This document shows positions 58,194 to 64,000 of a DNA stretch of 64,000 nucleotides, piece after piece. Both the position numbers and the translations under genes were made by a program. The notes beneath the pieces were generated by a model, which was not told the origin of the DNA, made no database searches, and saw only the letters and a list, made by a program, of their open reading frames with translations. Source of the stretch: Xanthomonas rydalmerensis (lineage in GTDB: Bacteria; Pseudomonadota; Gammaproteobacteria; Xanthomonadales; Xanthomonadaceae). The stretch covers positions 2,690,001 to 2,754,000 of the forward strand of contig NZ_CP126170.1 of NCBI RefSeq assembly GCF_033170385.1, written 5' to 3'. How positions within the stretch are numbered: position 1 is the stretch's first letter; each line of letters starts with the position of its first letter.

Positions 58194-59554
58194 TCGAGGG
58201 GCGCGGTGGCGTCCGGACGGCGACGCCGGCGCCGGCGGCGCTTGGGGGTCTCTTCGCTGTCGGCAGGCGGCGCGAACGCCAGCTCGTCACCGGCGTAGTC
58301 CACGTCCGGATCGAAGCCGCGCGGCGGCGGCGCATAGCCGGGCTGCTGCTGCAGTTCGCGCCAGTAGGCGATGTCGGCCGCATGCTCGTCGGAGGCCGAC
58401 TGGCGCACGATCAGGAAGTCGAACGCGGCGCGGAAGCGCGGATGCGACAGCGTGCGCACCACCCGCTTCTTCTGGCGCGAGGTGAAGCGCGACTGCAGCA
58501 GCCAGATCTCCTGCATCGGCAGCGAGAAGCGCCGCGGCAGCGCCACGGTGCTCAGCTGGTGCAGGGTCACCCGGTCGGCGGCGCGGCGCTGCGCCTCCTC
58601 CATCTGCATGCCCTGCTTCTGCAGGGTCATCAGCGCGCGGCAGTAGGCCGGCCACAGCAACAGGGCGAACAGGAACGCCGGCGACACCGGCTCGTCGTTG
58701 GCGACGCGGGCATCGGTGTTGCGCAGGCCTTCGATCAGCATCCGCCGCAGCGCGCCGCTGCGGTTGGAACGCAGCGCCGCCGCACTCTCCGGGAACAGCG
58801 CGGCGAGCAGGCCGTGCCGCTCCAGGCCCTCGAAGCTGGCCACGCCGTGGCCGGACAGGAACAGCTTGAGCACTTCCTCGAACAGCCGTGCCGGCGCGGC
58901 CTCGGCCAGCAGCCCGGCCAGGCGCGGGATCGGCTCGGCGGTGCCGGCCTCGATCTCGAAGTCGAGCTTGGCCGCCAGGCGCACCGCGCGCAGCATGCGC
59001 ACCGGGTCCTCGCGGTAGCGCTGCTCGGGATCGCCGATCAGCTTCATCAGCCGCGCCTGCACGTCCTCGAAGCCGCCGGTGTAGTCGCGCACCGAGAAGT
59101 CCTCGATCGCGTAGTACAGGGCGTTGCAGGTGAAGTCGCGGCGTACCGCGTCGTCCTCGATGCTGCCGTAGACGTTGTCGCGGACCAGGCGGCCGTTATC
59201 CACCTCGCGGTCGCCGCTGCCGTCGTCGACGTTGGCGCGGAACGTGGCGACCTCGATGATCTCGCGGCCGTAGACCACGTGCGCCAGGCGGAAGCGGCGG
59301 CCGATCAGGCGGCAGTTGCGGAACAACTGCTTGACCTGCTCGGGGGTCGCGTCGGTGGCGACGTCAAAGTCCTTGGGCTGCACCTGGACCAGCAGGTCGC
59401 GGACTGCGCCGCCGACCAGGTACGCGCCGAAGCCGGCCTCGCGCAGCCGGTACAGCACGCGCAGGGCGTTGGGGCTGATGTCCTTGCGCGAGATGGGGTG
59501 CTGATCGCGCGGGATCGCGCGCAGGGTGAATGACGATGGAACTGGCGGATTGAT
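58190..59554 (-). CDS. pcnB: Poly(A) polymerase I, probable non-AUG start
   Basis: This roughly 454-residue nucleotidyltransferase adds 3' poly(A) tails to RNA. The class II core has FGAYLVGGAVRDLL, PKDFDVATDA (metal Asp pair) and RRFRLAHVVYGREIIEVATF. The RNA-binding region has RRDFTCNALYY and DPVRMLRAVRLAAKL. The C-terminal Arg-rich tail (PKRRRRRRRR) is typical. No ATG, GTG or TTG occurs near the conserved N-terminus; the only upstream standard start, TTG at 59623, lies within the tRNA-Glu promoter. GGAAG at 59566-59562 stands seven bases before ATC at 59554 (a second ATC is at 59557). E. coli pcnB also uses a rare start codon, AUU. folK follows by GTGA overlap. Confidence 0.88.
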   Translation of the reverse strand: MNPPVPSSFTLRAIPRDQHPISRKDISPNALRVLYRLREAGFGAYLVGGAVRDLLVQVQPKDFDVATDATPEQVKQLFRNCRLIGRRFRLAHVVYGREIIEVATFRANVDDGSGDREVDNGRLVRDNVYGSIEDDAVRRDFTCNALYYAIEDFSVRDYTGGFEDVQARLMKLIGDPEQRYREDPVRMLRAVRLAAKLDFEIEAGTAEPIPRLAGLLAEAAPARLFEEVLKLFLSGHGVASFEGLERHGLLAALFPESAAALRSNRSGALRRMLIEGLRNTDARVANDEPVSPAFLFALLLWPAYCRALMTLQKQGMQMEEAQRRAADRVTLHQLSTVALPRRFSLPMQEIWLLQSRFTSRQKKRVVRTLSHPRFRAAFDFLIVRQSASDEHAADIAYWRELQQQPGYAPPPRGFDPDVDYAGDELAFAPPADSEETPKRRRRRRRRPDATAPLE

Positions 59555-59582
59555 GATGGCGCTTCCGTATCGGGTTGCGGGA

Positions 59583-59611
59583 TTGCCGAAGGGCGGCGAG
59601 ACCCATATACT
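59583..59611 (+). promoter_or_regulatory. tRNA-Glu promoter
   Basis: TTGCCG (59583-59588) and TATACT (59606-59611) are spaced 17 bases apart. The predicted start is near 59618, about 20 bases before the mature tRNA. The promoter lies directly beside the pcnB 5' end on the other strand. Confidence 0.8.
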
Positions 59612-59638
59612 AGCGCGCTGCAATCGACGCGACCAAAC

Positions 59639-59713
59639 GCTCCCTTCGTCTAGTGGTTAGGACGTGGCCCTCTCAAGGCTAAAACAGGGGTTCGAGTCCC
59701 CTAGGGAGCGCCA
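59639..59713 (+). tRNA. tRNA-Glu, anticodon CTC
   Basis: The 75-nt cloverleaf has acceptor stem GCTCCCT/AGGGAGC, D-arm GTCTAGTGGTTAGGAC, anticodon stem TGGCC/GGCTA with loop CTCTCAA (anticodon CTC, reading GAG), T-arm AGGGGTTCGAGTCCCCT and encoded CCA. It is followed by an intrinsic terminator. Confidence 0.97.
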
Positions 59714-59747
59714 TCCTCGCCTCGCCTGCAGCGCGACACAGCAAAAA

Positions 59748-59769
59748 CCCCGCCCTGGCGGGGTTTTTT
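59748..59769 (+). terminator. Intrinsic terminator of tRNA-Glu
   Basis: CCCCGC-CCTG-GCGGGG forms a six-pair stem and is followed by six Ts; a matching A-run before the stem lengthens it. It ends the tRNA transcript 35 bases after CCA. Read from the other strand the A-run would serve a convergent transcript. Confidence 0.85.
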
Positions 59770-59975
59770 GCGTTTCGGGGACCGGCGGTGGCCGGCAACG
59801 CCGCATCCTGGGAGGCCGGACGCCAAGCGCCATCGCCCCAGGCGGCTGCGCACGTCGGTCAGCGTTTCGAAGAACCCGAGGCCCTCGCGCTGACTCAAGC
59901 GCTGGGCGCGATCGGGTCGACGCAGATCCGCATGCAGGCCACGGCCAGGCCGCCGCCCGGCTGGTCCGCGCCGAA

Positions 59976-60923
59976 TCAGTGCGCAGGCTGCCCGGCTGCG
60001 ATGGCGACCGGCGGCGACGCAGTCTCCGCCACCGCATCGTGCGCATGCAGGCTCTCCAGATGCCGCACCTGCACCTGCACCTCGGCATAGCGCGCGCCCA
60101 GCGCCTGCTGCAGGCGCCGCGCGGCGTCCTCCACGTACATCAGGTTCTCGCCGTTGCGGCGTGCGAACGCCTGTTCGTCGGCGCGGCGCACCGCCGCCTG
60201 CACCGGCGTGGCCAGGGCCTGCTCGGCTAGCGCGATCAGGGCCTCGGCATCGAAGCGCACCGCGCGCGCCGACACGCCCACCCGCACCGAGGCCACGCTG
60301 CGCTGGCTGTGCGGAGTGGCATGACTGCCGTGCCGGAGCAGCCAGTCCGCGACCGCTTCGCGCGACAGCGAGGCCTGGTCCAGGTGCTGCTGCACGAAGG
60401 CCTCGCTGAGCAGTTGCCGTGCCAGCGCCGCCGAACAGGGGCAGGTCGAGGAATACAGCAGCTCCACGCCCAGTCCCAGGCGAACCACGCCGCCGCGCAG
60501 TTCGGCGTCGATCCGCAGCGGATACGCCCTCCACCCCGCCAGCCCCGGGCTGCGCAGCGCCGGACGGCGCCGCAGCAGTTCCAGGCGCAGCGACACCCGT
60601 GCCGCGGTGGAGGCGCAGTCGGCATGGCTGTGCACCATCGCCCGCAGCAACTGCGACAGCCGCGACGGCGACAGCGGCTGCTCCGCGGCTTCGTCGAGCA
60701 GGCGGTACAGCCGCGACATATGGATGCCCTTGACCTGGGCCGACGGCAGGTCGACGGCGAGCGCGGCCTGCGCCGGCACTGCCGTCGCATTTCCGCCCTC
60801 GCCCGTCTCCAGGCAGATCGGCAGCGCGATGCCGTCCATGCCGACCCAATTCAGGGGAGCGGCGATCTCCGAAGGTTCGTCGGCGGCGACATCGGGCAAC
60901 GGCAAGGGTGTCTGCAGATTCAT
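59976..60923 (-). CDS. folE2: GTP cyclohydrolase IB (FolE2)
   Basis: This 315-residue tunnelling-fold enzyme opens GTP to dihydroneopterin triphosphate, the first step of folate synthesis. It has AMVHSHADCASTAARVSLRL, the family signature SSTCPCSAALARQL (C161, C163) and ATPHSQRSV (H205), plus C-terminal ENLMYVEDAARRLQ. FolE2 can work with metals other than zinc, unlike FolE. Its promoter holds a near-perfect Zur palindrome (60980-60994), so it should be made under zinc limitation. A zinc-dependent FolE is expected elsewhere in the genome. The ATG at 60923 gives the typical N-terminus. Confidence 0.93.
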   Translation of the reverse strand: MNLQTPLPLPDVAADEPSEIAAPLNWVGMDGIALPICLETGEGGNATAVPAQAALAVDLPSAQVKGIHMSRLYRLLDEAAEQPLSPSRLSQLLRAMVHSHADCASTAARVSLRLELLRRRPALRSPGLAGWRAYPLRIDAELRGGVVRLGLGVELLYSSTCPCSAALARQLLSEAFVQQHLDQASLSREAVADWLLRHGSHATPHSQRSVASVRVGVSARAVRFDAEALIALAEQALATPVQAAVRRADEQAFARRNGENLMYVEDAARRLQQALGARYAEVQVQVRHLESLHAHDAVAETASPPVAIAAGQPAH

Positions 60924-60979
60924 CGGATCGACTGGAGCGGCAAGGGGCGAGGGAAAGGTAAGGAAGCCAAGCTTACAAT

Positions 60980-60994
60980 TGTTATAAAATAACA
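60980..60994 (-). promoter_or_regulatory. Zur box upstream of folE2
   Basis: TGTTAT-AAA-ATAACA is a perfect 6-bp inverted repeat with a three-base centre. It differs at one position from the gammaproteobacterial Zur consensus GTTATAATATAAC. It lies 57 bases before the folE2 ATG, in an AT-rich patch unique in this GC-rich region. Confidence 0.75.
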
Positions 60995-61337
60995 TACCCA
61001 GCCCGCACCGAGAGGAGCGCTCATGGCCCACCTCAGCCGTTAGCGGTGCAGGCCCTTTCGTCGGGCCGGTGTGGGCTGCCGTGTCCGGCTGGGTCGCGTA
61101 GACCTGCTCGCGCGACTTGCCCGTACCCTCATCCGCCCTGCGGAGCACCTTCCCCCGAGAAGGGGGCCATGGTCCCGAGGGGAGAAGGCAGAAACCAAAG
61201 CCCCTCTCCCACCGGGAGAGGGGTTGGGGTGAGGGTACGGAGCGCGCGGCGCCCTCGCCGCTTCGGCAATGCCTTCAGCCACTACCTGCAGACGCACTGA
61301 GCCGGCAGCGGCGCCCGCAACGCGCCGCGGCCTCGCC
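60995..61337. repeat. Region upstream of folE2: mini-frame, hairpin and repeat block
   Basis: Next to the Zur box is a + strand AGAGGAG followed by a seven-codon frame MAHLSR-stop (61023-61043) and a GGCCC..GGGCC hairpin. From 61125 to 61252 lies another CTCTCCC/GGGAGAG repeat block related to those at 4931 and 9019. No full-length gene is present. Confidence 0.6.
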
Positions 61338-62765
61338 TCAGCCCTGCATCTGCTCCAGTTCCTTGCCCTTGGTCTCGTACACGTAGCGCAGCACGAAGAA
61401 CACCGACAGGAACGCGGCCACGGTGTAGATGCCGTAGGCGCCGGCCAGGCCGATGCTGCCGAGCAGGACCGGGAAGGTCACGGTGATGGCGAAGTTGGAC
61501 ATCCACTGCGCCGCGCCGGCCACCGCCAGGCCGGAGCCGCGGATCTGGTTGGGGAACATCTCGCCCAGCATCACCCACATCACCGGGCCCCAGGACATGT
61601 TGAAGAAGACCACGTAGACGTTGGCGGCGATCAGCGCCAGCCGGCCCATGCCCGGCGACAGCGCCAGCTTGCCCGCCGCATCCAGCGAGGCGCTGGCGAA
61701 GGCGATGGTGACCAGCGCCAGCGACACCGCCATCCCGGCCGAGCCGATCCACAGCAGCGGCTTGCGCCCGATCCGGTCGATCAGCACCACCGTGACCAGG
61801 CAGGCGCCGATGCTCAGTGCGCCGGACAGCACGTTGATCAACAGCGCATCGCTCTCGGAGAAGCCCACCGCCTGCCACAGCACCGCGCCGTAGTAGAACA
61901 CCACGTTGATGCCGACCAGTTGCTGGAACGTGGCCAGGCCGATGCCGATCCACACGATCGGGCGGACCTTGCCGGTGACCTTGCTGACCAGGTCCGACAG
62001 GCGCGGCTTGTGCTGATCGGCCGACAGCGACCCGGAGATCTCGATCAGCTTGGTCTGCGCGGCGGCAGCACCGTACAGACGGGTCAGCACCGCCAGCGCC
62101 TGCTCGCGGCGGCCCTTCACCACCAGGAAGCGCGGGCTTTCCGGAATCGCCAGCAACAGCAGCAGGAACGTCGCCGACGGCAGCGCCTGCATCCAGAACA
62201 TCCAGCGCCAGGCCGGCTGGCCCAGCCACAGTGCCTCGGTGGACGCGCCGGCGGCCTTGGCCAACAGGTAATTGCTGAGGAAGGCGCAGAACAGGCCGCC
62301 GATGATGGCGATCTGCTGCACCGTGGCCAGGCGCCCGCGGTAGCGCGCCGAGGCGACCTCGGCGATGTAGGCCGGCGACATCACACTGGCCGCGCCCACC
62401 GCGAAACCGCCCATCATCCGCGCCAGCACGAACACCGCCGAGTTGTGCGCCGCGCCGGCGCCCAGCGCCGACACCAGGAACAGCGCCGCCGACACGATCA
62501 GCACCGTACGTCGGCCCCAGCGGTCGGCCAGCGAGCCGGCCAGGAACGCGCCGACCGCACAGCCCAGCAACATCGAGGCGACCTCGAAGCCGGTGCCGGC
62601 GGAACTGGACTGGAAGGCCGCCTTGAGGCCGTCGACGGTGCCGTTGATGACGCCGCTGTCGAAGCCGAACAGGAAGCCGCCGATGGTGGCGACGCAGCTG
62701 ATCAGGATGATGAGACGGGTGTTCTCGCCGGCGTCGGCGTGGCGATCGATCGGAACACTGGACAT
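61338..62765 (-). CDS. MFS sugar porter, probably xylose:proton symporter
   Basis: The 475-residue protein has 12 transmembrane helices. It shows the sugar-porter signatures ADRWGRRTVLI after helix 2, PESPRFLVVKGRREQAL after helix 6, QQLVGINVVFYYGAVLW in helix 7, DRIGRKPLL and the C-terminal VYETKGKELEQMQ. This matches the XylE/GlcP branch. It stands 90 bases after xylA on the same strand, so D-xylose is the most likely substrate, although glucose cannot be excluded. Confidence 0.88.
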   Translation of the reverse strand: MSSVPIDRHADAGENTRLIILISCVATIGGFLFGFDSGVINGTVDGLKAAFQSSSAGTGFEVASMLLGCAVGAFLAGSLADRWGRRTVLIVSAALFLVSALGAGAAHNSAVFVLARMMGGFAVGAASVMSPAYIAEVASARYRGRLATVQQIAIIGGLFCAFLSNYLLAKAAGASTEALWLGQPAWRWMFWMQALPSATFLLLLLAIPESPRFLVVKGRREQALAVLTRLYGAAAAQTKLIEISGSLSADQHKPRLSDLVSKVTGKVRPIVWIGIGLATFQQLVGINVVFYYGAVLWQAVGFSESDALLINVLSGALSIGACLVTVVLIDRIGRKPLLWIGSAGMAVSLALVTIAFASASLDAAGKLALSPGMGRLALIAANVYVVFFNMSWGPVMWVMLGEMFPNQIRGSGLAVAGAAQWMSNFAITVTFPVLLGSIGLAGAYGIYTVAAFLSVFFVLRYVYETKGKELEQMQG

Positions 62766-62855
62766 GGATTCACCTGGTGGCGTGCAAGAGGAAGACGGCC
62801 GGCGCGCGGAAGCAGCATGCGCGACGGCGGCACCGGGCCGCCGCCGCGCACCGGT

Positions 62856-64000
62856 TCAGCGCAGCAGGTACTGGTTGATCAGGTTTTCGTAGGCTTCCTG
62901 GCGACCGCTGCGCTGGGTCGGCTCGCCGGCCTGCGCGGCCTGCGCGGCGTGCGCGGCCAGCTCCGCCAGCGTGCTCTTGCCGGCGGCGAAGGCCGCGCCG
63001 GCGCCACTGTCGAAGCTGGCGTAGCGCTCGCGGCGCCACTGTTCCAGCGGCGAGGCGGTCAGCAGCGCATGGGCGACTTCCAGGCCGCGCGCGAACGCGT
63101 CCATGCCGCCGATGTGGGCGATGAACAGGTCCTGCGGATCGGACGACTCGCGGCGCACCTTGGCGTCGAAGTTGAGCCCGCCCGGGGCCAGCCCGCCCTG
63201 CCGCAGCACCACCAGCATCGCCCCTACCGTGTCGTACAGGTCGACCGGGAACTGGTCGGTGTCCCAACCGTTCTGCGGATTGCCGCGGTTGGCGTCGATG
63301 CTGCCGAGCAGGCCGGCGTCGCTGGCCACCTGCAGGTCGTGCTCGAAGCTGTGCCCGGACAGCGTGGCGTGGTTGGCCTCGATGTTGAGCTTGAAGTCCT
63401 TGTCCAGGCCGTACTGGCGCAGGAAGCCGACCACGGTGGCGCTGTCGAAGTCGTACTGGTGCTTCATCGGCTCCATCGGCTTGGGCTCGATCAGGAAATT
63501 GCCCTTGAAGCCGATGCTGCGCCCGTAGTCGCGTGCCAGGGTCAGGAACCGCGCCAGGTGCTCCTGCTCGCGCCGCATCTGCGTGTTGTGCAGGCAGGCG
63601 TAGCCTTCGCGGCCGCCCCAGAAGACGTAGTTCTCGCCGCCCAGCTCCACGGTCGCCTCCAGCGCGGCCTTGACCTGCACCGCCGCACGCGCGACCACGT
63701 CGAAGTCCGGGTTGGTCGCCGCACCGTTCATATAGCGCGGGTGCGAGAACAGGTTGGCGGTGCCCCACAGCAGCTTGACCCCGGTCTCGGCCTGGCGCTG
63801 CCTGGCGATACCGACCATGTGCTTGAGGTTTTTTTCATACTGGCCCACGTCCTCGGCGTCCGGCGCCAGGTCGACGTCGTGGAAGCAGTAGTACGGCACA
63901 CCGAGCTTGGTGAAGAACTCGAATGCCGCATCGGCCTTGGCCTCGGCCCGGCCCAGCGCATCGCTGCCGGCATCCCAGGGATAGGCGCGCGTGCCCGGGC
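62856..64000 (-). CDS. xylA: Xylose isomerase (5' end outside window)
   Basis: The frame enters from the right edge and 381 codons are visible. The in-window part begins with [19 protein letters not shown] and includes [14 protein letters not shown] (catalytic His), [27 protein letters not shown], the metal-binding [32 protein letters not shown] and WDTDQFP. These are the residues of the class II enzyme. It converts D-xylose to D-xylulose and precedes the sugar porter. The total length should be about 440 residues, so perhaps 60 are missing. Confidence 0.95.
   Translation of the reverse strand, partial: PGTRAYPWDAGSDALGRAEAKADAAFEFFTKLGVPYYCFHDVDLAPDAEDVGQYEKNLKHMVGIARQRQAETGVKLLWGTANLFSHPRYMNGAATNPDFDVVARAAVQVKAALEATVELGGENYVFWGGREGYACLHNTQMRREQEHLARFLTLARDYGRSIGFKGNFLIEPKPMEPMKHQYDFDSATVVGFLRQYGLDKDFKLNIEANHATLSGHSFEHDLQVASDAGLLGSIDANRGNPQNGWDTDQFPVDLYDTVGAMLVVLRQGGLAPGGLNFDAKVRRESSDPQDLFIAHIGGMDAFARGLEVAHALLTASPLEQWRRERYASFDSGAGAAFAAGKSTLAELAAHAAQAAQAGEPTQRSGRQEAYENLINQYLLR

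Noticed and set aside
59554..59623. TTG at 59623 as the pcnB start
   Set aside because: The added residues lack family similarity and overlap the tRNA-Glu promoter; no ribosome site precedes the TTG.
61338..61385. Extra small gene in the 3' end of the sugar porter on the opposite strand
   Set aside because: No ribosome site and no conserved motif; explained by the porter gene.

Overview
The window is a GC-rich (roughly two-thirds G+C by eye), gene-dense stretch of a gammaproteobacterial chromosome, most likely Xanthomonas or a close relative in the Xanthomonadaceae. The basis is the his operon headed by a small TrpR-like gene, the gene content (DUF4105/DUF2388 pair, PhoX-type phosphatase, ExoP-like GH3 glucosidase, FolE2), and the intergenic repeats: 'GTAGGAGCGGCTTCAGCCGCGAC' type REP hairpins, CTCTCCC..GGGAGAG blocks and GGGATTGGGGATT strings. 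I cannot assign a species. There are no phage, transposase, plasmid or CRISPR genes. The window is core metabolism with unusually readable regulatory DNA.

Layout. 1-3394: an exported DUF4105 protein (cut by the left edge), a small DUF2388-like secreted protein and an FAD-linked 2-hydroxyacid dehydrogenase. 3655-4896: serA, divergent from the FAD enzyme. 4931-5855: tandem 158-bp repeats running into a Nudix gene. 6019-9011: two paralogous amino-acid permeases. 9283-12399: methionine-salvage genes mtnB-mtnD-mtnC and a C13 lipoprotein peptidase, followed by a possible small RNA. 12962-14554: exported calcineurin-like phosphoesterase. 14623-22077: complete his operon behind a TrpR-like repressor with a palindromic operator and an apparently leaderless promoter. 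22350-26567: exported protein, hisS, Fnr-type regulator, DnaA-box-like cluster and a small unknown gene. 26605-32513: thr operon (leader peptide, thrA, thrB, then thrC) with a ~900-bp inverted-repeat island between thrB and thrC. 32753-35284: small lipoprotein, tRNA-Arg(CCT), ALDH7 dehydrogenase.

35351-39408 is an overlapping chain: DUF4190, methyltransferase, pyrD, murB, EamA exporter. 39540-41416: Asp/Glu racemase and a TPM-domain membrane protein. 41443-43414: PAP2 phosphatase and ispG. 43531-47189: a RegB/RegA-like redox two-component system and a GAF-GGDEF-EAL protein. 47218-51484: sodium/sugar symporter and GH3 glucosidase. 51903-53867: PhoX-type phosphatase behind a Pho-box-like sequence. 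53932-59554: pcnB-folK-panB-panC-panD-pgi run. 59639: tRNA-Glu(CTC). 59976-60923: folE2 under a Zur-box palindrome. 61338-64000: sugar porter and xylose isomerase (cut by the right edge).

The regulatory DNA shows three different designs for biosynthetic control: repressor plus palindrome for histidine, leader-peptide attenuation for threonine, and a Zur metalloregulator site for the alternative GTP cyclohydrolase. All functional statements rest on sequence reading; no searches were run.
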